DNA from: Acidobacteriota bacterium
Lineage (GTDB): Bacteria > Acidobacteriota > Terriglobia > Acidiferrales > UBA7541
Length of the DNA: 56,163 nucleotides
Reading direction: 5' to 3'
Assembly (NCBI GenBank): GCA_003223245.1
Contig: QHYI01000147.1
Span: forward strand, 44,841-101,003
The notes under the pieces: model-generated
The model's input: the letters and a program-made list of their open reading frames with translations, nothing else
What the model was told of the DNA's origin: nothing
Database searches by the model: none
Shown: one piece after another, positions 44,201 through 52,438 of the stretch
Numbering within the stretch: position 1 is the first letter of the stretch
Layout of the letters: each line of letters opens with the position of its first letter
Position numbers and translations under genes: made by a program

Positions 44201-46377
44201 ATTTTCTCTTCGAAGTCGTCCGCGAAAACTACACGATCAAAGTCGTGAGCGCCGGGCCGGACAGACGCTTTCGGTCAGGCTCCAACGATCCCACCGACGA
44301 TTGGGACGACTTGGTCGTGTCGGTTCAGAACATGCCCTATTTTGGCGAAATGGCTCAGCGAATTTCCGACGCGCTCTTCGAAAGTGCCAAGACTTCCGCT
44401 CATTTTCCCGAAACCGAGGAGGAATTCCGCAAAGGGATGGCGGATCACGGAATCGACTGGGATGCTCTTCGCGATCCTTGGGGTCGGCAATATCGCATCG
44501 TGCCGACAGTCGAAACAGGGTATAGCGACAAAATCGCGCTGCGCGCGTACGGGCAGAATATCAGCACATCTCAGACGCCGGTTTCCCGGACTGCGAAGGC
44601 GATCAGCATCGTCAGCGATGGCCCAGACCTCACGGCCAATACAGCCGACGATTTTGTTTTGGCTAAATTCGCCTCGCCGTTCTTAGAGGAGTCTGGCGGC
44701 ACTACTGGCAAAACTGTGGTCCCGCAAAAGCCGCAGCCCATTTACAGCGGCAATTCCGGCGCCGTGCGTGTTCTTATACAGGACCAATCTGGCGCAGTCA
44801 TTTCCAACGCTAAAATCACTCTTACCAATGAGGCGACCGGTGTCGCGTATGACGGGACGGCGGACGATCAGGGCGTTTGCTTGCTCTCTAATCTTCCTCC
44901 TGGCACCTATCGCCTTCTTGCGGAGAGCGCAGGGTTTCAATCATATGTTCTAACTGCTATTCCAGTGCTTTCCAGCAATGCGACGGATGTCCAAGTCACG
45001 CTCCGAGTTGGAGCTGTGACGCAGACGGTCGAAGTTGCAGCGGAAAATGTCAGACTCCAAACCTCGGCATCTCAGGTCGCAGCGCTTGCGCCCGGATTGA
45101 CGTTAACCACGAAATCCGGCGCCGGTTCCGGCCAAATCAAGATGCCCATTGCCACGCCGCGCTTGCGCGAGTATTTCCCGGAAACGCTCCTGTGGCAGCC
45201 GGAAATTCTTACCGGGAGGGCTGGTCATGCAACCGTAAAAGTTCCTCTCGCCGACAGCATCACCACCTGGAAGGTCTCCGTCATTGCATCCACGCTGGAT
45301 GGACATGTTGCCACGGCTTCCGCGGACCTACGCGCCTTCCTGCCGTTTTTCGTCGAACTCGAACCGCCCAAAGTTCTCACCGTAGGAGACGAACTCCATT
45401 TGCCCGTCACAGTTCGCAATTACCTCGACAAGCCGCAAGACGTTTCTCTCGACTGGGCCGCAGAGCCGTGGTCTGAAGTTCTCTCCCAGCATACAGCTCA
45501 CATCAACGTCGCCGCCGGAGATTACGCTGAGGAAACGTTCTCCTTCCGCGCTGCACGTCCCATGAAAGAGGCCAAGCAGCGTCTCACTGCGTTCAACCGC
45601 TCCTCAGCAAATGACAGCGACGCCATCGAAAAGAAGCTCCGCATCCACGCTGACGGCCAGCAACGGCTTGTTCAAGCGAGCTCAATTTTCATCGGCGACA
45701 CTTCACTGTCGGTGGAAATCCCTGAAGGCGCTCTTCCTGGCTCAGTGGAAGCCGAATTCGTCCTTTACCCAAACCTGGTTGCTCATGTCAGCGACGCCAT
45801 CGAGGGCATCATGGAGCGGCCCTACGGCTGCGCGGAGCAAACGATCTCTTCCGCCTACCCGAGCCTTCTCTGGCTACAGCTTCAAAAGTCTCGGCAGCTC
45901 CCGGTTTCTTCGCTGGATGCACGGGCGCGCCACTATCTCAATCTGGCTTACGCGAAGCTGCTCCGCTACCGTGAACCGAGTGGCGGATTCTCGCTCTGGG
46001 GCAAGGGCCAGCCCGAACTCTCGGTTTCTGCATACGCACTTCGTTTCCTCACGGAAGCTTCCGAATTCATTGAAGTGGATTCCGACGTGGTCGCAGCCGC
46101 CCGTCGCTGGTTGCTCCAGCAAACCGCACCGCAGGGCGGTTGGATGGAAAAAGACTCGAACGGCAAATACTTGGAAGGCTCCGGGCTATACCTCACCGCC
46201 TACGTAGTCGAAGCACTCGCCCGCGATCTGCAACGTCGCAAGCCTGACGAAAAAGATATCGATGCGGAACGCCAGGGCGTACGAAATGGCATCGCATATT
46301 TTTCCAAACACTTTCGTGCCACTTCCGACCCTTACGACATCGCTCTCATCGCACTCGCTAACCCACATTATTCGTGA
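41281..46377 (+). pseudogene. Alpha-2-macroglobulin family protein, 5' part (interrupted by transposon)
   Basis: 1698 residues from ATG 41281, with signal peptide (RVVLLCLCASSASLLGYG). Macroglobulin domains start near residue 60; MG2-like LLSTDKPLYQPDQTLHMRAL is near 255. Residues ~835-1100 hold three pseudopilin (GspG)-like repeats ending DPWGRPYH, DPWGTPYH and DPWGRQYR at about 877, 967 and 1064. A CarboxypepD_reg domain (VRVLIQDQSGAVISNAKITL, LPPGTYRLLAESAGFQSY) spans ~1160-1260. Next come the bait-proximal LLWQPEILTGRAGHATVK and the thioester domain with YGCAEQ (Cys1517, Gln1520). The frame stops inside the thioester domain where IS1380 enters; the rest is at 50723-51700. It would trap proteases in the periplasm. 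Confidence 0.9.
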
Positions 46378-46562
46378 AAACTGACTTCGCGATCGATTTT
46401 TTGTTGTTCTTCTTCACTTCAAGACGGCAGTTGACAAGGGTGAGAATTTTGTTGAATCGCGAGTTGATTCTAAAGCGCTTAGGCGGACAGAAGACAAGAA
46501 ATGGAGACACCTCAAGTAGCACGCAACAAGTCAAAAGTTCCTAGCGCGGGGTAAGGAGGAAG

Positions 46563-47142
46563 CTACCCACTTCGCGCGCCCAAGCTCAAGGCCAGACGAT
46601 GAAAGTTATTGAGATAAGGAAAGGACTGAGGTAAGTGCAGCACGATCCGACGTACTGAAGTCACCACCCGAGCTCCGATTTTCAGAAAACGCTCTCGCAA
46701 GATGGAGACCTGTGCCCGGGCGGAAGCTGTGCCAGCCAAACCTAAGCGCATCTCTTGCATCAACACGTAGGCCGCAGCAGTCATCGACACGCGGAACTGG
46801 TTGGCCCAGAATTTTGTGCAACTGGTGCGGCCGATCTCCATTCCATAGTGCAGTTCCTTTATTCGATTCTCGATGTCACCTCGTTGACAGTAGACCTCCT
46901 CGTAGAGCCATCGCGGACTCTGCTTCATGTTGGTCACCACGAAGCGCGGATTGTCTTTGGGTTTCTTACCCTCCGCCCGCACCACCTCGGCTTTATAAAT
47001 GACGCGACGTTTCCACGGCCAGGTCTTGCGCGTGCGGTACTGACACTCGCCGTAAACATGCTCGGTTTGCTGCGAGCTCTCCGAAGCACGACGGGCCCGT
47101 TGCATGGCCGACTCCGCTTTTCGCTCCAACACCGCATTGGAG
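46563..47142 (-). pseudogene. IS1380 transposase, C-terminal part
   Basis: After the break this part begins NAVLERKAESAMQRARRAS and continues TEHVYGECQYRTRKTWPWKR, VIYKAEVVRAEGKKPKDNPR, QRGDIENRIKELHYGMEIGR (with the last catalytic Glu), FWANQFRVSMTAAAYVLMQE and ends SLGARSG. It completes the N-terminal part at 49831-50639. The joint SN/NAVLERK is intact when the inner element is removed, so the transposase was whole until the second insertion. Confidence 0.85.
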
Positions 47143-47164
47143 CCCATCACATAATGCATACGTT

Positions 47165-47632
47165 CTGGAGACCGTCACGGTTCGCTATCGTTGGCATCCG
47201 CTCTTTGGACAGGCTCTTCGTGTTGTGAAGCGGGAGAGGGACCGACACGGACACGGGGAATATCTATTCTGTGAATTACCGGATCGCACATCACGTTCTC
47301 TTCCCGCTTGGATGTTCAGCTCCGAATGCACCGCATTTTCCGTGGGTCCACCCGCCATCGCCATTGAGGCGCTCAGCGACCTCCGCGATCTCCTAAGCAG
47401 CTTGCAAAAATCCAGCCCCTGCGATAAAGCTTCAGCCACATCGCCGCTATCGCAGGAGGAAAAGCGTGAAATCGCATCCGAAGTCCGTCCGTTCGCAACT
47501 CAATCTCGCGTTGCTCGATCGCAGGCCGACCGAACTTCCGTCGCACGAACAACACGAACTCGCCCTCGCTCTGGTCGAGCTGCTCATCAACGCCGCCGCT
47601 CCCGGCACGCCCGGAGGAGGAGGTCCGAATGA
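47165..47632 (+). CDS. DUF5372-like protein
   Basis: The frame gives ETVTVRYRWHPLFGQALRVV, KRERDRHGHGEYLFCEL, PAWMFSSECTAFSVGPPAI and EALSDLRDLL, the pattern of DUF5372 proteins that stand upstream of serine recombinases in many elements. A TAA at 47153 limits the 5' end and no ATG or GTG precedes the motif; CTG 47165 would be the start, otherwise GTG 47225. The tail after ~110 residues overlaps the next gene in another frame. TGA at 47630 overlaps the recombinase ATG. Function unknown; perhaps an accessory of recombination. Confidence 0.55.
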   Translation: METVTVRYRWHPLFGQALRVVKRERDRHGHGEYLFCELPDRTSRSLPAWMFSSECTAFSVGPPAIAIEALSDLRDLLSSLQKSSPCDKASATSPLSQEEKREIASEVRPFATQSRVARSQADRTSVARTTRTRPRSGRAAHQRRRSRHARRRRSE

Positions 47633-47651
47633 ATCCGAAACTCACGAATGA
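47466..47651 (+). CDS. Small accessory protein of the recombinase element
   Basis: 61 residues from GTG 47466 with AGGAGGA 6 nt upstream, the best ribosome site of the element. Sequence SQLNLALLDRRPTELPSHEQ, HELALALVELLINAAA is one amphipathic helix plus a Gly-rich tail. I recall short proteins of this kind (ending ALADLLLNAA) directly before such recombinases. It overlaps the recombinase start by 23 nt. Role unknown. Confidence 0.6.
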   Translation: MKSHPKSVRSQLNLALLDRRPTELPSHEQHELALALVELLINAAAPGTPGGGGPNESETHE

Positions 47652-49749
47652 ACGGTTGAAACGGAGGGCGATCGTCTACCTTCGGCAGTCTTCCCCCGAA
47701 CAAGTGTTTCACAACCAAGAGAGTCAACGACGGCAATATGGTTTGGCCGACCAAGCACGCGACCTCGGTTTTCGCGACGTCCTGGTGATCGACGAGGACT
47801 TGGGACGCACGGGGTCCGGATTGGTGGAGCGCCGAGGATTTCAGCGCCTGGTTGCGGAAGTCTGCACCGGTGAGGTCGGTGCCGTATTTTGCATCGAGGC
47901 TTCGCGATTGGCGCGGAACGGCCGTGACTGGCACCATCTGATCTGGATGTGCGGCCTGGTGGGCGCGGTGTTGGTGGATTTCGATGGAGTCTACGATCCG
48001 AATCTGGTGAATGATCGGTTGCTCTTGGGCATGAAAGGAGAGATGGCAGCGTTTGAACTGAGCCTGCTGCGGCAGAGATCGCTCGAAGCCATCCGCCAAA
48101 AGGCCCGGCGGGGCGAACTGCAGTTTTATCTTCCCGTGGGCTTCTGCTGGAGCGAGAACGGCAAGATGGAGATGGCCCCGGATCGTCGGATCCAAGACAG
48201 CATTGATCTGGTATTCAACAAGTTCACTGAGCTCGGCAGTGTCCGGCAAGTGACGTTGTGGTTCCGCCGTGAGAAGATCGCTTTGCCGGCTATTCCTTCA
48301 GGGCGAGGCGAGCGCCGTCTGGGGTGGAAGCTGCCCCTGTATCACACCATCTGGGCGATACTGACGAATCCTCTGTACGCGGGAGCGTATGCGTTCGGCA
48401 AGACGGAAGCGCGAATGCAGATCGTGGAAGGGCGGGCACACAGGACCAGAGGGCATTGCAAACCACGCGCCGAATGGATGGTGTTGATTCGCGATCATCA
48501 TCCCGGGTACATTTCCTGGGAGCAATACGAGAAGAATCAAGCGATGATTGCGGCCAACGCGCACATGAAATCACACATGGAGCCAAAGGCGGCGCGGGGA
48601 GGACGCGCCCTGCTCGCCGGGTTGTTGCGATGTCGGCGGTGCGGTCGGATGCTGCGCGTGGAATACAGAAGCCTCCATATACAAGGACGCTACTGCTGCC
48701 GCGATGCACAAGCGAATGCGCGTGAGGATTGTCGGTGTATTTCTTTCGGGAGTTGGCGGCCAGACGAGGCGGTCGCAAAGGAGGTGCTCGAAGCCATCGG
48801 AGGCAACGCCGTCGAGGCGGCGTTGCAAGCGGCCGAGCAGATGAGGCAGCAGCAAGAAGCACGCCAGCGCGCGTCCGAGATGGAGCTGGAGCAGGCTCAC
48901 TACGAAGCCCGACTGGCGGAGCGGCGCTACGAAGCGGTCGATCCGGAGCAACGGTTAGTCGCCGCAGAGCTGGAAGCTCGCTGGAATGCGGCTTTGCAGA
49001 AGGTACGAGATTTGGAGAAGAAGCTGCAGACACTCGGGAGCGACCCACAGGCGGTTTCGATTCCGTCCAGAGAAGTGCTGTTGAGCCTGGCGCAGGATCT
49101 TCCGGCCGTGTGGAATGCTCCCTCGACGGACATGCGCTTGAAGCAGCGGATTGTGCGGATTTTGATCCGCGAGATTGTCGCGGACATAGACAAGGAGAAA
49201 CAGGAGATTGTCCTACTCTTGCACTGGGCCGGAGGTCGTCATTCGGAGTTGCGGATCAAGAAGAACGCTATCGGCCGGCATCGTAATTGCACGAAGCCGG
49301 AGGCGGTGGAAGTGGTGCGACAAATGGCGGGTCAGTTCAGCGACGAGCAGATCGCTTCCACTCTGAATCGTTTAGGGATGCGAACCGGTGCGGGCAATGG
49401 CTGGAGCGAAGTGAAGGTGCGCGCGCTGCGGAACTACCATCAACTGCCCGCCTACGATGCGAGTCGTGTCACGGCGGACAGTCTCACGCTCGAGCAAGCT
49501 GCCGGACGGTTGGGAGTGAGTGTCACCGCGGTGCGGCACTTGATTCAGCGTAAAACCATTCCAGCCACGCAAGTGGTGCCAGGAGCACCGTGGCAGATTC
49601 CGGTCGCGACCGTGGAAGCTCCGAATGTCCGGCGAGCCGTGATGGATATCAAGAGTCGCCGTCATCCACGCGGAGCTCAGTTTCGCGACGAGCGCACGCT
49701 GGAGTTGATGGGGTTCTCTGAGCCGGAGGCGCCAGCTGTGGAATCTTGA
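47629..49749 (+). CDS. Large serine recombinase
   Basis: 706 residues. The resolvase domain begins RRAIVYLRQSSPEQV with the nucleophilic Ser at 21 or 22; further catalytic arginines in DRLLLGMKGEMAAFELSLLR and EASRLARN. A recombinase domain follows (VGFCWSENGKMEMAPDRRIQ, FTELGSVRQVTLWF), then a zinc ribbon with LLRCRRCGRML...YCCRDAQ...CRC, a Glu/Arg-rich coiled coil, and near the C-terminus a small HTH (LTLEQAAGRLGVSVTAVRHL) not typical of all family members. It catalyses site-specific integration and excision. Intact, so the element may be mobile. Confidence 0.93.
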   Translation: MNPKLTNERLKRRAIVYLRQSSPEQVFHNQESQRRQYGLADQARDLGFRDVLVIDEDLGRTGSGLVERRGFQRLVAEVCTGEVGAVFCIEASRLARNGRDWHHLIWMCGLVGAVLVDFDGVYDPNLVNDRLLLGMKGEMAAFELSLLRQRSLEAIRQKARRGELQFYLPVGFCWSENGKMEMAPDRRIQDSIDLVFNKFTELGSVRQVTLWFRREKIALPAIPSGRGERRLGWKLPLYHTIWAILTNPLYAGAYAFGKTEARMQIVEGRAHRTRGHCKPRAEWMVLIRDHHPGYISWEQYEKNQAMIAANAHMKSHMEPKAARGGRALLAGLLRCRRCGRMLRVEYRSLHIQGRYCCRDAQANAREDCRCISFGSWRPDEAVAKEVLEAIGGNAVEAALQAAEQMRQQQEARQRASEMELEQAHYEARLAERRYEAVDPEQRLVAAELEARWNAALQKVRDLEKKLQTLGSDPQAVSIPSREVLLSLAQDLPAVWNAPSTDMRLKQRIVRILIREIVADIDKEKQEIVLLLHWAGGRHSELRIKKNAIGRHRNCTKPEAVEVVRQMAGQFSDEQIASTLNRLGMRTGAGNGWSEVKVRALRNYHQLPAYDASRVTADSLTLEQAAGRLGVSVTAVRHLIQRKTIPATQVVPGAPWQIPVATVEAPNVRRAVMDIKSRRHPRGAQFRDERTLELMGFSEPEAPAVES

Positions 49750-49830
49750 CGCCCGCAAACTGAGATTTGATTTCCGATTTTCTAATATTTTCAAACACTT
49801 AGCGAGGTGCAGCAGAATGTCACAGGATCG

Positions 49831-50639
49831 TTGGACGCGAAATTGACGAGGTATTCCACTTTCGGCTCGCAATCCAGAAAATACAAAACTTCCGGAGCCG
49901 CGAAGCCACCATCCAAACGCACCCGGATCTTGGCTTTCGGAAAAGCTTCCGTCAGCCGCTCGATCAGACGGCGCAGGATGCCCACGGCTCCTGCCGAGCC
50001 GGGGGCGTTCCCCGGACGCAACACCGCGGTGACCAGATACTGCTCGGCCTCTTGGTCAAAAGTCACGAACCCCACCATCGGCAGGTAGCAGTAGCTATCA
50101 TAGTGCCAATTAAAAAAGCTCATTTGTTGAGCACCATATGTGGGATCGTCAGTTGGATCCAGATCTATAGTGATCAGACGGGCGCGACCCTTCAGTCGTT
50201 TACGATGTCGTTCGATCACCGTGTCGGCCAATGCTTCGGCCATACGAAACAACTCTTTACGACCCACACCATTTTCAAAACGCGAGAGGGTCGGCTGCGA
50301 GGCCAAATCTTCTCCTTCCACGGGATCACGACCGACCAATAGTTTGTGCACCGGGTCGGAAGCCAGCTTTGCGGCATCGTTGGCATCTGCGTAGCCGCAG
50401 GCGATGGCCATGATGCGCTGCGTGAGGAGCTCCTCGAGTTCGTGGTCGACCTTGACCGCCTGCCGCTCGTCTTTGAGACAAGCCGCCAACGCAGCCGTTA
50501 GACCTAACCCTCGGTCCGCGGCTTTGAGTAACACCGCACCCCCATCGGAACTGCCTTGCGATTGATCGAACTTGGCGACTACCGAGCGATCAAAAATTTC
50601 TGGGAACAGTAAACACTGTGTTGTGGTATGTTCGTTCAT
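49831..50639 (-). pseudogene. IS1380 transposase, N-terminal part
   Basis: From ATG 50639 (MNEHTTTQCLLFPEIFDRSV): DQSQGSSDGGAVLLKAADR, LEELLTQRIMAIACGYADAN, LITIDLDPTDDPTYGAQQMS (first catalytic Asp), YCYLPMVGFVTFDQEAEQYL, KIRVRLDGGFAAPEVLYFL (second Asp) and PKVEYLVNFASN at the break. After 49831 the frame runs into the inner element and stops at 49791. With 46563-47142 it makes a ~460-residue IS1380 transposase. Confidence 0.85.
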
Positions 50640-50722
50640 CGAAAGCCTCTGGATTGGTCTCAAAACCGCGTCGACAACGGCTTTTTACCATGAAAGAGGC
50701 TTTTCGTGTCTCAAAAACATGA

Positions 50723-51700
50723 ATTATTCAGGCTAAGCTCGCCGCCCGCGATGATGCCTCGCAGGAAATCCGCACTCTCCTATCGCTGGAGCGCACCGAG
50801 GGCGAAACCAGCTATTGGGACCTGCACCACAACACAATCTTCTACGGCTGGGGCTACACAGGCAGGATTGAAACCACGGCTCTCGTCCTTGACGCACTTG
50901 CCATCGCCAGGCAACAGAGCCCTTCCTCAGCGGAACTTGACCGCGCTCTGAGCCGCGGCACGCTCTTTCTCTTGAAGAACAAGGACCAATACGGAGTCTG
51001 GTATTCGACGCAGGCGACGGTCGATGTCTTGCAAACACTGATTCGGCAATTGGAAGCTGGCTCGCCTGATGCGTCGCGCGTGCCCCTGCGCATCTTCGTC
51101 GATGGAAAGCCCGGCCCCGCTCTCTCCTCGTCGTCAGATGCCCGCCAGCTCACGCCACAACGCGCCGACCTCACGCCATTCCTATCGCCAGGGAAGCACA
51201 CTATTGAGCTTCGGAGCGGCACGTCAGCCCACGCCAGTGCTTACGTCAACGCTAGCTATTACTTGCCTTGGACCGACCCCACCGTTATCGGCTCCTCCGT
51301 TCCGAGCGGCGACGCAGAGTCCTTGCGTTACTCGGTCAAGTTCGATCGCTCTGCGGCTTCCGTCGGTGATTTGATTCAATGCACCGTTCATGCCGAGCGC
51401 GTCGGTTTCCGCGGATACGGAATGATGTTGGCTGAGGTGGGCTTGCCTCCGGGTGCCGATGTGGACCGCGCTTCTCTCAACTCTGCGGTCTCCAGTTCTG
51501 GTTGGGACCTGCAGAGCTACGAAGTTCAACCGGATCGCGCGGTCTTTTACCTTTGGCCGCGAGCCGGAGGCACGACATTCTCCTTTACGTTCAAGCCTCG
51601 ATTTGCAATGACGGCACAGTCATCGGAATCCGTTCTCTACGATTACTACAACCCCGAAGCGCGGGCCTCGTTGCCGCCGGCGCGTTTTGTCGTCAAGTGA
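50723..51700 (+). pseudogene. Alpha-2-macroglobulin family protein, 3' part
   Basis: Continues the thioester domain: QAKLAARDDASQEIRTLL, ETSYWDLHHNTIFYGWGYT, RIETTALVLDALAIARQ, GVWYSTQATVDVLQTLIRQL, then the receptor-binding-like C-terminus (SVGDLIQCTVHAERVGFRG, VFYLWPRAGGTTFSFTFKP) ending PPARFVVK. About 325 residues. It starts right after a TGA at 50720. Collapsing the ATTATTC repeat puts it one base out of frame with the 5' part, so a second change in this gene or a different breakpoint must be assumed. The continuous product would be about 2,020 residues. Confidence 0.85.
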
Positions 51701-51951
51701 GAGTCTCGGGCCGTCTAAACCATCCTCCAGGGACCTATTAGCGGACTTTTTGCCTCACACGCTGGACATGCGATGAGTCTAAGTGTCTCATAATGCTGTC
51801 CGTTTTTATGATCGGAGACCACGCAGAAAACCGGACATTTCGGCGGACTTGACATCGCTGAAAGATCGTTGGAATCGCCCGTTGATATTGGAGCCTTTCC
51901 TGATCGGAGAAACGTCCCGATCTCGATTGTGGGCTACCACTAGGAGAGAAG
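51701..51951. other. Interval with vestige of higB
   Basis: Between the macroglobulin tail and higA. The last bases before the ATG at 51952 (ATTGTGGGCTACCACTAGG, 51925-51943) match the end of higB at 18163 (VDYH, TAG), so a higB gene was deleted up to its last few codons. The rest holds short GTCCG/CGGAC repeats (51797-51848) resembling transposon ends. Confidence 0.6.
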
Positions 51952-52260
51952 ATGGGGAAGAAACTGAAGCCAGTGGATACTGGCGAGATTCTGCACGAGG
52001 AATTCATGAAGCCTTTGGGCCTCGGCATGAACAAGCTGGCTTTGGACCTGTGCGTGCCGGTCACGCAGATCGCTGACATCGTGGGCGAGCGCCGTGGTAT
52101 CAACGCAGATACCGCTCTGAGGCTGGCCCGTTACTTTAAGAACGCACCGGTTTTCTGGATGAATCTCCAAACCCGCTACGACCTGGAGGTTGCTCAGGAC
52201 GAACTCGCGGCCAAGGTCGAACGCGACGTGCAACCGTTGGAAACCGCGTCGAGCCGCTAA
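51952..52260 (+). CDS. higA: Orphan HigA antitoxin (XRE family)
   Basis: 102 residues, almost identical to 17848-18153: GEILHEEFMKPLGLGMNKLA, LDLCVPVTQIADIVGERRGI, ARYFKNAPVFWMNLQTRYD, VERDVQPLETASSR. AGGAGAG precedes the ATG. The partner higB is reduced to its last codons, so only the antitoxin remains; it may protect against the intact HigB of the other copy or act as a repressor. Inverted relative to the intact module. Confidence 0.88.
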   Translation: MGKKLKPVDTGEILHEEFMKPLGLGMNKLALDLCVPVTQIADIVGERRGINADTALRLARYFKNAPVFWMNLQTRYDLEVAQDELAAKVERDVQPLETASSR

Positions 52261-52308
52261 AGCGGTCGAAGGGCTTGTAATCGGTGGCCAGGAGCTTCAA
52301 GCCATCCA

Positions 52309-52324
52309 AATGACATTTGTCATT
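52309..52324. promoter_or_regulatory. Palindrome AATGACA-TT-TGTCATT
   Basis: Seven-base arms pair perfectly around TT, 115 bp ahead of the AAA+ ATPase start (52439) and 49 bp after higA. It is a reasonable operator for the ATPase pair or for HigA; no -35/-10 pair is clear near it. Confidence 0.4.
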
Positions 52325-52438
52325 GCGTAATCTATATGGGAAAAGAATTCCACTTTCGAGCCGGAATCACGGATCATTGAACTGATCCACCTACTCGACT
52401 GAATTTTGTCAGGCATCAATTTTCGAAATAAGGGTCAC

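Larger units (their letters stand above)
47143..49835 (+). mobile_element. Large serine-recombinase element nested in the IS1380 transposase
   Basis: About 2,693 bp. TTGGA stands at 47138-47142 and again at 49831-49835, the only shared bases at the two junctions; leaving one copy restores the transposase frame as EYLVNFASNAVLERK. It contains three overlapping plus-strand genes: a DUF5372-like gene, a 61-residue gene and the recombinase. Short core and no inverted repeats fit serine-recombinase integration rather than DDE transposition. Confidence 0.8.
46374..50722 (-). mobile_element. IS1380-like element inserted in the macroglobulin gene (itself interrupted)
   Basis: The repeat ATTATTC occurs at 46367-46373 and 50723-50729 on the two sides, and the macroglobulin sequence continues outside. 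Without the inner element (47143-49835 region) the remaining length is about 1,656 bp, typical of IS1380. Ends are weakly inverted (TTCGTG left; TTCATG on the right, reverse complemented). Its transposase lies on the minus strand in two parts. Family call rests on the transposase. Confidence 0.8.

Noticed and set aside
48290-49048. 252-residue minus-strand frame in the recombinase gene
   Set aside because: Antisense to the zinc-ribbon and coiled-coil part of the recombinase; no start signal.
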